From Candidatus Gastranaerophilales bacterium (GTDB lineage Bacteria > Cyanobacteriota > Vampirovibrionia > Gastranaerophilales > Gastranaerophilaceae): a stretch of 45,872 bases of DNA. The stretch lies in assembly GCA_944324295.1 (NCBI GenBank), contig CALUVX010000170.1, forward strand, positions 1 to 45,872, read 5' to 3'. Numbering within the stretch: the first letter of the stretch is position 1; every line of letters starts with the position of its first letter. Positions 1-9,424 of the stretch are shown in pieces. Below the pieces are notes generated by a model that did no database searches, was not told the DNA's origin, and saw nothing but the letters and a program-made list of their open reading frames with translations. Made by a program: the position numbers and the translations under genes.

Positions 1-26
1 CTCAACAAGTGTGCAATGACATATTC

Positions 27-45
27 TTTTTTTTTTTTTTTTTTT
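27..45. repeat. T19 homopolymer
   Basis: Nineteen consecutive T on the plus strand, upstream of the first terminator hairpin. Nothing in the first 60 bases can be assigned to a gene. A tract this long is prone to length change in the cell and to miscounting in assembly, so the exact number should not be trusted. Confidence 0.8.
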
Positions 46-67
46 GAAAAACAAAATGTCCTGTCAT

Positions 68-89
68 CGCGGATTTAGCCCGCGTTTTT
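68..89 (+). terminator. Rho-independent terminator of an upstream gene
   Basis: CGCGG pairs with CCGCG around a 7-nt loop and is followed directly by five T. It would end a plus-strand transcript entering from outside the window, before the rsfS promoter. Confidence 0.65.
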
Positions 90-106
90 ATTGCAACTTA
101 CTAAGG

Positions 107-134
107 TTGCATATTCAGCTTTATATGTTATACT
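107..134 (+). promoter_or_regulatory. Sigma70-type promoter of rsfS
   Basis: TTGCAT (107-112) and TATACT (129-134) are separated by 16 nt. They lie about 28 nt ahead of the rsfS ATG and just after a terminator, so rsfS and the following TPR gene probably start a transcript here. Confidence 0.6.
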
Positions 135-161
135 CGGCGTAAAACTAATAAGGAAAATTTT

Positions 162-554
162 ATGACAGAAGAACTTGATTCAAAAAAACTTGCCTGTGTA
201 ATTGCACGCACACTTGACGAAAAATTGGGGAAAGATATTACAATCCTAAATATAAGTAATGTATCATCACTTGCTGATTATTTCGTAATAGTAACAGGTG
301 ATTCAACTCCGCAGGTTAAAGCTTTGATGAATAATACAAAAGACCGTATTAAAGAACTTTTTTCACGCTCGCCAATGAGGATGGAAAATGATGCCAAAAA
401 CCGCTGGAATCTTCTTGATTATGGCGATGTTGTTGTTCATATTCTGCACAAAGAAGAACGGGAAATGTATGCAATAGAAAAATTTTGGAGCAACGCTTTT
501 AGTATTCCGGAAGAAGAATGGAAAAAAATATCTGAAGAATATAAACAGTATTAG
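162..554 (+). CDS. rsfS: Ribosomal silencing factor RsfS
   Basis: A 130-residue protein of the RsfS/Iojap (DUF143) family. It shows the family core ADYFVIVTGDS near residue 40 and WNLLDYGDVVVHI near residue 83, followed by the R-x-x-Y-x-x-E-x-x-W end. Family members bind ribosomal protein uL14 on the large subunit and block subunit joining during starvation. The ATG follows an AAGGA sequence at normal spacing, and the length is typical. In many bacteria rsfS sits directly after nadD and yqeK. Here those two genes lie about 40 kb away at 40.5-41.6 kb, so the usual cluster is split. The function call is secure; regulation is not visible beyond the upstream promoter. Confidence 0.95.
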   Translation: MTEELDSKKLACVIARTLDEKLGKDITILNISNVSSLADYFVIVTGDSTPQVKALMNNTKDRIKELFSRSPMRMENDAKNRWNLLDYGDVVVHILHKEEREMYAIEKFWSNAFSIPEEEWKKISEEYKQY

Positions 555-619
555 AATTAGTCCGTTACAAATCTAAATACTATTGCAAAATATTAAAAAT
601 CGTGTAGAATAAAGGTATT

Positions 620-1681
620 ATGAATAGAGAAGAGATAGATAAAAAAATTAATGAATTAGTCTTAGCTATGGCTAAAGACCCTACAAATACAGAAAATTAC
701 CATAGATTGTCTGAACTTTACCTTCAAATTGAAGATTACGATAAAGTAATGTCTGTTTTAGACAGCCTTCTGGCAATAAAGCCAGATGATGTTCAGGCAT
801 TGGTCGGAATGGGGACAATGTGGTTTTATGAAAAAGATTTCAGAAAATCTTTATCTTATTACAACAGAGCTCTTGAAATTAACCCCAAAAATTTTCTTAT
901 TTACTACAATATAGGAAATGTATTTGCCGAATGGAAAAATTTTCCAAAAGCTCTTTTCTATTACAATAGAGCTATTGATTTGAATTCCACAAATCCGGAA
1001 ATTTATAATGCTATTGCCCTTTTATATCAGGACAATGAAGATTACGTAGAATCAAAAGCATATTATGAAAAAGCCTTATCACTTGACCCTGAAAATATTA
1101 CGGCACTCGTTGATATGGGTAATGTATGTTTCAAATTATTTGACTATGAAACTGCTCTTGAGCTTTACAAAAAAGTATTTGTCCTGAACCCAGATAATAA
1201 AATAGTGTGTATTTGTATTGGAAATACTCTTACATTAATGAGAGAACGGGAAAAGGCCTATAATTATTTTGAAAAGGCTCTTAAAATGGAAGGGGATAAT
1301 TATAAGGCTTATATTTGCTATGCTATTGCGCTTTCTGAATTCGGCGAATATGATATGGCTGTAGAAATGTATAAGAGAGCAGAACAAATTAAACCAAAAG
1401 AAATTGAGGCTCAAATTCTGCTTGCAAATCTTTATACAAACTTTAATCATCTTGATTTGGCAATGGATTTGTATAAATCATCGCTCAGAATTAAACCTAA
1501 CAGTGCAATGACATATATGCTTCTGGGGAACGCACATTATCTGAATGGTGAAATTGAACAAGCAATTGCATCTTATAGAGCTTCTATTAATATTGCTCCT
1601 GAAAATGATGAATATAGACTTGTTTATACACAGGTGCTTGATGAATATATAGATAAAAAACGAAACGGAGAACCCGTATAA
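620..1681 (+). CDS. Tetratricopeptide repeat protein
   Basis: A 353-residue protein made almost entirely of about nine tandem 34-residue TPR units, with the usual spacing of small and aromatic residues (for example A-x-x-x-Y-x-x-A-L-x-x-x-P). There is no signal peptide or membrane segment, so it is probably a cytosolic scaffold for protein contacts. No enzymatic domain is visible and the partner cannot be named. It lies 65 nt after rsfS and ends one base before the Tic20-like gene, so the latter two are almost certainly co-transcribed and perhaps translationally coupled. The family is too general for a precise role. Confidence 0.88.
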   Translation: MNREEIDKKINELVLAMAKDPTNTENYHRLSELYLQIEDYDKVMSVLDSLLAIKPDDVQALVGMGTMWFYEKDFRKSLSYYNRALEINPKNFLIYYNIGNVFAEWKNFPKALFYYNRAIDLNSTNPEIYNAIALLYQDNEDYVESKAYYEKALSLDPENITALVDMGNVCFKLFDYETALELYKKVFVLNPDNKIVCICIGNTLTLMREREKAYNYFEKALKMEGDNYKAYICYAIALSEFGEYDMAVEMYKRAEQIKPKEIEAQILLANLYTNFNHLDLAMDLYKSSLRIKPNSAMTYMLLGNAHYLNGEIEQAIASYRASINIAPENDEYRLVYTQVLDEYIDKKRNGEPV

Positions 1682-1682
1682 A

Positions 1683-2090
1683 ATGCGTGAAGATACCCCG
1701 TTTATGGTAGAAAGAATTGTAGCAGCCCTTACATATCTTACAATGGGTATGGTAGGATTTATTTGGCTGATTATAGGTTTATTTACAAAAGCACGTTTAA
1801 AGCCTTTTTTACAATATCACATATTCCAATCAATTTTTATTTCTCTTGGCTTTGCTGTGCTTTCAATACTTATTGGATGGATTTCAAATCTTTTAAGCTT
1901 TATCCCGATAATCAACCAAATTGTTGCCCAAATCACATTTTGGCTGAATATGCCGTTAATTTTTGATTACTCTTTAATCCAGGCTGTAATTTACCTGTTT
2001 TTGATTTATCTTGCAATAACATCATTTATCGGGAAATACAGTTATATTCCTTGGGTTTCTGATATAATAGATCAAAATATAAGCAGATAA
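1683..2090 (+). CDS. Tic20/Ycf60-like membrane protein
   Basis: A 135-residue protein with three or four hydrophobic helices. Two features recall the cyanobacterial Tic20-like family: a KPFLQYHIFQSIF segment near residue 40 (compare the family's FIRFNxxQAI) and the C-terminal GKYSYIPWVSDIIDQNI (compare GRYAEIPxxSDAxYMQV). Plastid Tic20 forms part of the protein import channel, while the role of free-living bacterial members is not settled. DUF4870 proteins are a looser alternative. The ATG begins one base after the TPR stop codon, which argues for joint expression. The call rests on motif resemblance alone. Confidence 0.6.
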   Translation: MREDTPFMVERIVAALTYLTMGMVGFIWLIIGLFTKARLKPFLQYHIFQSIFISLGFAVLSILIGWISNLLSFIPIINQIVAQITFWLNMPLIFDYSLIQAVIYLFLIYLAITSFIGKYSYIPWVSDIIDQNISR

Positions 2091-2156
2091 AAGAAAACCC
2101 CGCGCATAGCGCAGGATGAGTGCAAGTATGAAAAGATTATGAGAAGAAGTTTGGGC

Positions 2157-3416
2157 TTATGACTCTGTTTTAGATAAAACAATTGCGTTAGAAAGCGGAA
2201 TTCCTCCGTTCATCTGCGGTTTATTAACAACTTTTCCGTTTACATACATAACGGTTGAACCGCCTCCATCCAAATTAATAGCTCCGACACAACCGATAGA
2301 CTGCATGAAGTTTGCAAGTTCCATTAATGTCATTCCGATAGAACTGCCTTCACGCCCGTCAACAGCGACAAGTATAACATTATTATCGGCAGTATAACCA
2401 ATCGCACTTCTTGGGTTTCGTCCGCCTATTGCCTGAAGTTTCTGTGCTGTCATATCCACAAAAACTTCACCATCTTTTACAAGATAAGGACCACCGCTTA
2501 TAATATGCTTAACACCTTTCCACTCCGGAGTTGTTTTTACGTCAAGCAAAGCATCTTTTTTATCCAGTAAAGCATACAAAATACTTTTAGGGCCTGAAAT
2601 TACATAGCCATTTTGAGGAATTTCAACAGCATTTGCAGATGCTTTTGTAATTTTATCATCAGTAACCTGCAGGCCTACACCATATTTAGGTGCAGCAGGT
2701 GAATATTTTCCCCATTCAGGGGTATAAACAATAACATGTGTAGAAAGCATTCTCGGTTGATTAATATTATCGACCTTAATTGTTTTGCCGCTTCCCGTTA
2801 CAGATGCATTAAGGCTTATTCTTGCAATATCAAATCCGTCATCAAAAATTCCCATAGCTACCCTGTCATATACAGGACCTGTGTACATCTTTTCGTTAAT
2901 CATCAAAGTTCCAAGCGGAACGCCCGTCTGAGGCTTAAAATATGTACCGTTTAAAGCAACTATTGCATTATTATTTTTAGCTATTGTACTTATTGACCTT
3001 CTGCTTTTAAGTGTTGAATTTGAGGAGAGCGCGGGAGTTAACTCTAAATTTTTTGCAAGCTGCATATCAACTTCTACAACATTTATTCTTACTGGTCTCC
3101 CGCTATAATGTTTCGTAAGTTTAATATGCTTTACCCCGCTCGTTACGTCAGTTATAAGAGCCTTAGGATATTTTTGACGAATTAAATTATCAAAATTTTT
3201 CTGCTGAACCTCGGGAGAAATTTTATTAAGAATTTTGGTCTTTATCTGACTTGTATCAAAGTCAGGTGCTGTAACCTGTGCGACTTTCATATTGCTTGCA
3301 TGAATTGGCAGCAGCACCTGACACAAACATAAAACCCCTATTATTGAAACATTAACAGCAATCTCTGCTATTTTTTTCAACTCATAATTTTCAGCATGAT
3401 AAATCAACGTATCCAT
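2157..3416 (-). CDS. Phosphodiester glycosidase (NAGPA/DUF2233) family protein
   Basis: A 419-residue protein with one hydrophobic N-terminal segment (about residues 17-40), acting as a signal or anchor, and then an extracytoplasmic catalytic region. The C-terminal two thirds show the family landmarks: ALNGTYF, the GGPYLVKDG segment, RNPRSAIG, VDGREGSSIGMTL and NLDGGGSTVM. The DGGGST motif and the R-x-x-R-x-A-I-G motif are diagnostic. Relatives remove sugars or sugar phosphates from glycans and occur near exopolysaccharide genes, but the substrate here is unknown. The gene is preceded by a promoter and a roughly 110-nt leader, and the start is supported by AGAGGTG eight bases upstream of the ATG. 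Confidence 0.85.
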   Translation of the reverse strand: MDTLIYHAENYELKKIAEIAVNVSIIGVLCLCQVLLPIHASNMKVAQVTAPDFDTSQIKTKILNKISPEVQQKNFDNLIRQKYPKALITDVTSGVKHIKLTKHYSGRPVRINVVEVDMQLAKNLELTPALSSNSTLKSRRSISTIAKNNNAIVALNGTYFKPQTGVPLGTLMINEKMYTGPVYDRVAMGIFDDGFDIARISLNASVTGSGKTIKVDNINQPRMLSTHVIVYTPEWGKYSPAAPKYGVGLQVTDDKITKASANAVEIPQNGYVISGPKSILYALLDKKDALLDVKTTPEWKGVKHIISGGPYLVKDGEVFVDMTAQKLQAIGGRNPRSAIGYTADNNVILVAVDGREGSSIGMTLMELANFMQSIGCVGAINLDGGGSTVMYVNGKVVNKPQMNGGIPLSNAIVLSKTES

Positions 3417-3420
3417 AATG

Positions 3421-3567
3421 TCACCTCTAAGGTTTGAGTAACCGGATACCTTTTTGATTTAAGAGTGGGGTGGGGAATAACACTCATCGGAAACCTGATT
3501 TTTTACGATAAACCATTTATCAGGATCTTCCTACTACTATTGTAACATATTTTAACAAATACTTCAA
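3421..3567 (-). promoter_or_regulatory. Promoter and foldable leader of the glycosidase gene
   Basis: On the minus strand, TTGAAG (3562-3567) and TACAAT (3539-3544) are spaced 17 nt apart. The transcript would carry a leader of about 110 nt. It can form two hairpins: CCTGAT with ATCAGG (3494-3499 with 3519-3524) and GAGTG with CACTC (3463-3467 with 3481-3485), the second enclosing a run rich in C on the minus strand. I could not match it to a riboswitch class. Confidence 0.5.
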
Positions 3568-3625
3568 TCCCTTTTATAGCAAGGGTTTTACAAAACTTAA
3601 TATAGTATTTTTCACACTAAAAAGC

Positions 3626-4477
3626 CTATTTTCGGACTCTATATTCACTTAAAATTTTTGCGATTTTTCCCGCTAAATTTTCATCAAGCGGATTAACCTG
3701 ACCTGTCAGCCTGCAGTATTCACTTTTCTGAGCAAGTTCTTGCCAAAATTTGCTTTTTTGTTGTTTTGCAAGTTGTTCATCTGTCATCACTATTAAGTGT
3801 AAATGCCACATTGTTGTCTCACCTGTTGAACCCACATAACCTATTTCATCCCCCCTTTTTAAAATTGTTCCAACAACAGGCAGGGGTATTGAATCTGTAT
3901 AATCAGTGGAACGCGCCAAATGGTCAAATGAATATCTTCGGCCGTCAACACCAAGCATAGTTACACAATTTGATATTACATTATCCTCTTTTCTTGCTCT
4001 TTTATGCGAAATTACAACACCATCTAAAGGAGCCTTTACAACAACAGGCTCTTTAGGCTTTCTTGAATATGGCGAAACAAAAATATCCAGCCCAAGATGC
4101 GGGCGGACATTCTTGCCTTGAGGTCTGTTTGCAAAAAACATACCAAAAGACTCAAGATAAACATTATTTTTATTTTCAATAGGTGCAGAATAAGAAATTA
4201 AAGCATCAGGTTTTCTTATACGCTTTTTCAAAATTTTAACTGAAGCAGAATCAAACATATAAGAAATACCGCCTTTAAAATTTACAGATTTTACAATTTT
4301 CAAACCTTCTAAATCTTTTATGGAAGGGGTGTTTATTATAGGAAAACTATTTACGCATTTGGACAAATCTACAAGGCCAGTGTTTCCTAATTTCACAGGA
4401 TAAGCGAGTGATACTGCAGTTAAAAGTGGCATTAATCTTTTTTGAAAAAATGAAATTGCAGATATTTTCATACCCAT
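3626..4477 (-). CDS. M23-family (LytM-type) metallopeptidase
   Basis: A 283-residue protein with a hydrophobic N-terminus (about residues 7-28), placing the rest outside the membrane. The C-terminal half is an M23 zinc peptidase domain: HLGLD supplies the first His and Asp ligands near residue 127, followed by VKAPLDGVV, and the closing HLHL motif near residue 223. Members cut peptide cross-bridges in peptidoglycan, or regulate amidases when the site is lost; here the ligands look intact. The start is uncertain between two ATG codons two codons apart, and neither has a good Shine-Dalgarno sequence. It lies 31 nt after the RNA helicase gene on the same strand. Confidence 0.85.
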   Translation of the reverse strand: MGMKISAISFFQKRLMPLLTAVSLAYPVKLGNTGLVDLSKCVNSFPIINTPSIKDLEGLKIVKSVNFKGGISYMFDSASVKILKKRIRKPDALISYSAPIENKNNVYLESFGMFFANRPQGKNVRPHLGLDIFVSPYSRKPKEPVVVKAPLDGVVISHKRARKEDNVISNCVTMLGVDGRRYSFDHLARSTDYTDSIPLPVVGTILKRGDEIGYVGSTGETTMWHLHLIVMTDEQLAKQQKSKFWQELAQKSEYCRLTGQVNPLDENLAGKIAKILSEYRVRK

Positions 4478-4508
4478 AGCAAAAACTATAAAAAAAATTT
4501 TTGTCAGC

Positions 4509-6794
4509 CTAATCTATATTTACAGGTTCACGCTGAATCTTATCAATGGCCTCACGAGCAGTGAAAACAAGAGCCTCCGGCACATTGTCTATAGTAGTAA
4601 ACTGTCTTAAAACATCAACAACACGCTTAAATGAACGAACAATATCACCTTCGCCCATATCAATTTGTTCAGTTATAGACTCCCATTCGGCACCACCAAC
4701 CCACAATTCAATTAAAGAGCTGAAGTATGGATTAATATACATTGGAGCGTCAACAGAATATCTGTTTTGCACCTTTTCAACTTTACGTCTTATATTTCTG
4801 ATTAAATTTAATGTTTTTCTAACAGGTTGTGAAATTGGGAGGTAAGGAATATCAATACGTAAATCCTCTGTTGTAATAGCACAAACTACAGAAGCCAGCT
4901 GCGCCGGAGTAAGCCCGTCTAAAACATTTGAAAATATTATTTCAGCGATAAATAATTCATTTTCTGAACGAATTTGTGAAGTCGTTATACCCTGTTCGGT
5001 AGGATAATCATCTCTTAGGTACCCCATATCAATTAAAACGCTTCTATGAGCAAGGAATTTATTCCAGAATATGTCTCTCTGTTTTTCAATTTCTTTGTCA
5101 ATTTTAGATAGACGAACAGAAAAACGTGCAAGAACTTCAACATTTTTAGAATGTTTTTTATAAAGCTTGCAGGTATCACACCTGAATGAATGCATTTTTT
5201 CTAACATCGCTTTTGTTTCTTTTCCGAATTTTACGGCCTCAGTGGATAATGGCCTATTTTTAGAACGTTCCTGCTTGCATATTTTCTTATAAGTCTGTCT
5301 GTTTTGAACATAAATATGTCTTATTTTGTCGTATTCATGTAATTTTTCATCACATAATTTATAAGGACATACAAATTCCCTTGATTTTACCTCATTTTCA
5401 AGCTGTTCACGCATTTTTAAAAGCGGCTGAAGTCTTGAACCGGAAGAAAAATAGCCAAAACTTTTCAAAATTAATTCTTTTGCCTCATCCAAACTAAAGC
5501 GCTGCAAAAGATTGAGCACCATTGAATAACTCGGAGAAAATCGACTTTCTAAAGGATTTGCATCACTTAATACAAGTTCTGCGACTTCTTCAGGAGACTG
5601 GAATTGAGTGCCTACAATTGTAACATAACCGACCTCATCCATTCCACGCCTTCCGGCACGACCGGACATCTGCAAAAATTCACTTGCAGTAAGCATTCTA
5701 TGACCGCTATCGGTACGTTTACTCGTTGAACTTATAACAGTAGAGCGGGCAGGCATATTTATTCCAGCTGCAAGAGTTTCCGTAGCAAATACAACTTTAA
5801 TGAGTCCCTTTTGAAAAAGTTTTTCAACAAGATTTTTCCAGGCAGGTAAAAGTCCTGCATGATGAGATGCCACACCGCAAAGAAGATACTCAATATGTTT
5901 ATTATTGTATAAATGAGGATTTTCAGCAATATATTCATCTATAAATTGCTGTATCTGTGCTCTTTCACCTTTTGTAATCAAATCAAGCGAGGCACATTTT
6001 TCCATCTGCTCATCACACTTTTTGCGAGAAAAAGTGAAATAAATAGCAGGCAGCATATCATTTTCTTGTAAATTTTTTATAATTTCTTTAACATAAGATT
6101 TTTTGTTTTGAAGTTTGCGGCCAAAAACACGCTTTTCCGGTTTTATCTTTTTATTTAACTGTCCGCTTGGAGTTAAAAGCGGTAACAGTTTTGTCGGCTG
6201 AGAGCTGTCAAAATAATAAAATCTTAAAGGAACAGGTCTGAAATCCGTATCTACAAGCTCAGTTTTTGAATGAACAGTATTAATCCAGTCAGTAAGCTCC
6301 CTCGCATTTGCAACAGTCGCAGAAAGAGCTATAATCTGAACATTAGTCGGGCAGTAAATAATACTTTCCTCCCAAACAGTTCCGCGCTGTTCATCATTCA
6401 TATAATGAACTTCATCTAAAACTACATATTTAACATCCTTCAAATTATCCTTTACAGAGCCGAAATTTGTACCGTAAAGCATATTTCGGAAAACTTCTGT
6501 TGTCATAACAACAATTTGAGCATTACGATTTATAGAGGTATCCCCGGTTAAAAGACCAACCTTCTCATTACCGTATTGTTCTCCAAAGTCATAATATTTT
6601 TGGTTAGAAAGAGCTTTTAAAGGCGTAGTATAAAAAATTCTTGTTCCCTCTTTTAAAGCCCTGTTAATAGCGTGCTGGGCGATAACGGTTTTTCCTGCAC
6701 CTGTAGGTGCACACACGACAACACTTTTACCATCGTCAATAAATTGACAGGCTTCCTTTTGAAAATCATCCAATTCAAATGGAAATTCGCTCAT
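4509..6794 (-). CDS. Ski2/Mtr4-like DEAD/DEAH-box RNA helicase with DSHCT-type C-terminus
   Basis: A 761-residue superfamily 2 helicase. Landmarks in order: Q-like FQKEA near residue 11, Walker A APTGAGKT at 29-36, TTPLKALSNQK, the DEVH box near residue 128, SATVAN, and motif VI QMSGRAGRRG near residue 380. A cysteine cluster (CPYKLC, then CDTCKLYKKH) sits around residues 475-560. The C-terminal 170 residues resemble the DSHCT region of Mtr4 and Ski2. Relatives in cyanobacteria and actinobacteria (HelY) unwind structured RNA, probably with nucleases. The protein is shorter than many cyanobacterial members, mainly in the insert region. It is upstream of the M23 gene in a possible operon. Confidence 0.9.
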   Translation of the reverse strand: MSEFPFELDDFQKEACQFIDDGKSVVVCAPTGAGKTVIAQHAINRALKEGTRIFYTTPLKALSNQKYYDFGEQYGNEKVGLLTGDTSINRNAQIVVMTTEVFRNMLYGTNFGSVKDNLKDVKYVVLDEVHYMNDEQRGTVWEESIIYCPTNVQIIALSATVANARELTDWINTVHSKTELVDTDFRPVPLRFYYFDSSQPTKLLPLLTPSGQLNKKIKPEKRVFGRKLQNKKSYVKEIIKNLQENDMLPAIYFTFSRKKCDEQMEKCASLDLITKGERAQIQQFIDEYIAENPHLYNNKHIEYLLCGVASHHAGLLPAWKNLVEKLFQKGLIKVVFATETLAAGINMPARSTVISSTSKRTDSGHRMLTASEFLQMSGRAGRRGMDEVGYVTIVGTQFQSPEEVAELVLSDANPLESRFSPSYSMVLNLLQRFSLDEAKELILKSFGYFSSGSRLQPLLKMREQLENEVKSREFVCPYKLCDEKLHEYDKIRHIYVQNRQTYKKICKQERSKNRPLSTEAVKFGKETKAMLEKMHSFRCDTCKLYKKHSKNVEVLARFSVRLSKIDKEIEKQRDIFWNKFLAHRSVLIDMGYLRDDYPTEQGITTSQIRSENELFIAEIIFSNVLDGLTPAQLASVVCAITTEDLRIDIPYLPISQPVRKTLNLIRNIRRKVEKVQNRYSVDAPMYINPYFSSLIELWVGGAEWESITEQIDMGEGDIVRSFKRVVDVLRQFTTIDNVPEALVFTAREAIDKIQREPVNID

Positions 6795-6865
6795 TCATAC
6801 TCCCATATCTGTATTAATTATATTATTCCACAAAATAAGTATTTTTTAAAATCTGTTAAAAATTT

Positions 6866-7459
6866 TTAATAAAAAGTCAAAAATAATCTACGTTCGTCAT
6901 AAGTATAATTGCATTCTTTCCCAAATTTTTCACAAAATTTCGTAAGTAATTCAAGTGCCTTTTCAGAACATACATAAAAACTTATATCACCATATTGAGT
7001 ATTTATAGAAACTATGGACTTTTTATATCCGGAAAAATTAAAGGCAGGACAATCCCCAAAACGCCAGGTAGAGTGATAAGGCTTAATTTCTACTATATCC
7101 ATTTTCTTTATTCTATCTACCGAAAGAGGTTTATCATTAACGGAGATTAATCCGTTATCAAAATCAAGCTTGACTCTGGGTGCAAATAATGAATTAAAAA
7201 AGATTTTTAAATTCGGCCACCCTATAGCATATAATAAAAAATAATCCCAGAAAACACTATGGTGTCTGCGATAATATCTGTGTCTTGAATAACCTGATGG
7301 CTCATAATTTATTAATATAAAGAATACATATACAACAAGCAGTGCATATATAAACGACGAAATAATCTGAAAATAGTAAGTTATACTAGTCCAATTTGAA
7401 CTATTCTGGTTAGCAGTTGATTCTTCAACATAGCATTTGTTTGGATTAAAATTACTCAT
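6866..7459 (-). CDS. Hypothetical membrane protein
   Basis: A 197-residue protein I do not recognise. A short polar N-terminus is followed by a hydrophobic helix (about residues 31-49), a basic aromatic loop with SRHRYYRRHH, and a second hydrophobic stretch. The C-terminal 100 residues look like a compact beta-rich cytosolic domain, possibly PH-like in the way of bacterial membrane-anchored PH domains, but without a diagnostic motif. It is transcribed away from the gene at 7552 and lies 71 bases upstream of the helicase gene. Confidence 0.7.
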   Translation of the reverse strand: MSNFNPNKCYVEESTANQNSSNWTSITYYFQIISSFIYALLVVYVFFILINYEPSGYSRHRYYRRHHSVFWDYFLLYAIGWPNLKIFFNSLFAPRVKLDFDNGLISVNDKPLSVDRIKKMDIVEIKPYHSTWRFGDCPAFNFSGYKKSIVSINTQYGDISFYVCSEKALELLTKFCEKFGKECNYTYDERRLFLTFY

Positions 7460-7551
7460 GTAAAATAATATAGACTAAAAACAGATAAATAGCAAAAAAA
7501 TATATTTACACTTTTTATATAAACGAATTTATAAATAATAAAGGAGAATAC

Positions 7552-7959
7552 ATGCAGGTAAATTTGAACACACAGAAAAACAATAGACCAAATTTCGGAA
7601 TGGCTATTCATTCAAACGAAGTTGTTAATAAAGCTCTCAAAGCAAGGATAAAAAAGCCTTCTGAATTAGAAAAACTTAACAGAATAGTTAATCAGCAGGC
7701 AAAAAATGATAAAATAGATATAAATCTTATGATTATGCCTGATGGTAAAACTTTAAGTGCTAATGTATATTCAATAGATAAAGAGGATGCTCTAAGCTTT
7801 GCATTCTTTAAAAATTATAGTGAGAATGCTTTTACAAAATTGTTTCAAGGTCCTGTAGGATTTATTGAAAAAGTTGCAAAAATTGCAGATAAACAGGCCG
7901 CAAAAATGCGACAATTTGAAGCTGATACGTATGAAGACATTTTCAGCAAAATGAAATAA
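7552..7959 (+). CDS. Hypothetical protein with NFGM N-terminal tag
   Basis: A 135-residue soluble protein with no known domain. The N-terminus (Q-rich, then RPNFGM at residues 12-17) resembles short N-terminal tags common to many lineage-type proteins of these gut cyanobacterial relatives; that resemblance is from memory, not a search. It has a strong AAAGGAG Shine-Dalgarno sequence and is closed by a hairpin terminator, so it is a well-formed single-gene unit. The remainder is mixed alpha/beta with several lysine-rich helices. Function unknown. Confidence 0.75.
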   Translation: MQVNLNTQKNNRPNFGMAIHSNEVVNKALKARIKKPSELEKLNRIVNQQAKNDKIDINLMIMPDGKTLSANVYSIDKEDALSFAFFKNYSENAFTKLFQGPVGFIEKVAKIADKQAAKMRQFEADTYEDIFSKMK

Positions 7960-7964
7960 AAAAG

Positions 7965-7988
7965 AACTCCCTTTCGGGAGTTTTTTTA
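7965..7988 (+). terminator. Terminator between the 7552 gene and serS
   Basis: AACTCCC pairs with GGGAGTT around TTTC, followed by seven T on the plus strand. A-rich sequence on the other side lets it also serve the converging serS transcript, whose stop codon overlaps it. Confidence 0.8.
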
Positions 7989-9251
7989 TATCTTATCAAA
8001 CCCTGTATATTTTCTTAGGACTTCCGGAATAATAATAGATCCGTCTTCCTGCTGGTAATTTTCCACAATTGCTGCAAAAGTTCTACCAACAGCTAATCCC
8101 GAACCATTGATTGTATGAACAAACTGAGTTTTTCCGGTTGCTTTATCACGATATCTTATATTAGCACGTCTTGCCTGATAATCTCCGTAATTTGAACAAC
8201 TAGAAATTTCTTTATAAGTACCGTAAGATGGCATCCAAACTTCTAAATCCCAGCATTTATTAGCAGAAAAACCTATATCCCCGGTTGACAAAGCCTCACG
8301 GCGGTAAGGAAGTTCAAGCAATTGAAGCATTTTTTCTGCATCTTCAGTCAATTTTTCATGTTCATCTTTACTAGTCTGAGGTGTACAAAGTTTTACAAGT
8401 TCAACCTTATTAAACTGATGAACCCTGATAAGTCCTCTGGTATCTTTTCCTGCAGAACCCGATTCTCGTCTGAAACACGGAGTGTAAGCAGTCATATATT
8501 TAGGTAAATCATCTTCCGATAAAATTTCATTTGCATAAATATTAGTAACAGGAACTTCAGCAGTCGGAATTAAGTACAAGTCTTCATCAACACATTTATA
8601 CATATCTTCCTTAAACTTTGGAAGCTGGCCTGTACCGGTCATTGTTGCAGCATTTGCCATAAAAGGAGGTAAAACTTCTTCATATCCTTGTTCCTGAGTA
8701 TGATAATCTAAGAAAAAGTTTATAATTGCACGTTCTAATTTAGCACCTTTTCCCCTATACAAAATAAATCTGCTCTGGGAAATTTTTACACCGCGTTCAA
8801 AGTCAACAAGCCCTTTTTCTTCACACAAATCCCAGTGAGCCTTAAATTCAAAATCGAATTTTCTTGGTTCACCCCATTTGTAAACTTCAACATTGTCATC
8901 TTCTGACAAGCCTATAGGTGTAGTTTCATCAGGGATATTAGGAGTATGGAGCAAAATATCTCTTTGTTTATTATCTAATTCAGCCTGTTTTTCTTCCAAT
9001 GCTTTAATATCATCACCGAGTTTACGGACTTCCTCCTGAACAGCATCAGTATTTTCTCCGTTTTTTTTCATCTGGCCTATTTTTTGTGAATCATTTTTTC
9101 TTTTTGCACGAAGTTCATCAACCTGAGTTTGAATTTTTCTTCTTTCAACATCTATTTCCAAAACTTCATCAATTGATAATTCGGGGTTTCTTCTCTTCAA
9201 AAGTTCATTTACCTTATCAGGGCATTCTCTTATCATTTTGATATCAAGCAT
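7986..9251 (-). CDS. serS: Seryl-tRNA synthetase
   Basis: A 421-residue class II aminoacyl-tRNA synthetase of normal SerRS length. Residues 1-105 form the long N-terminal antiparallel coiled-coil arm, rich in K, E and Q. The catalytic core shows TAEVP near residue 231, the motif 2 region [15 protein letters not shown] followed by [10 protein letters not shown], and motif 3 [19 protein letters not shown] near the end. It charges tRNA-Ser (and tRNA-Sec where present). The ATG lies downstream of AAGGTGGTAAG. No T-box features are visible upstream. Secure assignment. Confidence 0.97.
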   Translation of the reverse strand: MLDIKMIRECPDKVNELLKRRNPELSIDEVLEIDVERRKIQTQVDELRAKRKNDSQKIGQMKKNGENTDAVQEEVRKLGDDIKALEEKQAELDNKQRDILLHTPNIPDETTPIGLSEDDNVEVYKWGEPRKFDFEFKAHWDLCEEKGLVDFERGVKISQSRFILYRGKGAKLERAIINFFLDYHTQEQGYEEVLPPFMANAATMTGTGQLPKFKEDMYKCVDEDLYLIPTAEVPVTNIYANEILSEDDLPKYMTAYTPCFRRESGSAGKDTRGLIRVHQFNKVELVKLCTPQTSKDEHEKLTEDAEKMLQLLELPYRREALSTGDIGFSANKCWDLEVWMPSYGTYKEISSCSNYGDYQARRANIRYRDKATGKTQFVHTINGSGLAVGRTFAAIVENYQQEDGSIIIPEVLRKYTGFDKI

Positions 9252-9424
9252 CTTCTTACCACCTTTATAGATTTCTGTTCTAATTATTTTACGTTTTTAT
9301 GCCAATATTCTAATTTAAATAAAAGTTATAATCAAGAAAAAAATTATACTGTTATAATTGTTAAGAATTGTAGATTTTCTTGACAAATAGTGTATAATAA
9401 AAAATAAGGGGATAATGTGTAAAT

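Noticed and set aside
3421-3540. c-di-AMP (ydaO) riboswitch ahead of the glycosidase gene
   Set aside because: A few end bases resemble the consensus, but the GGGGUGAAUC and GCCGGGG cores are missing.
9252-9424. T-box leader for serS
   Set aside because: The region is short and AT-rich and lacks the T-box core AGGGTGG-ACCGCG and a terminator pair.
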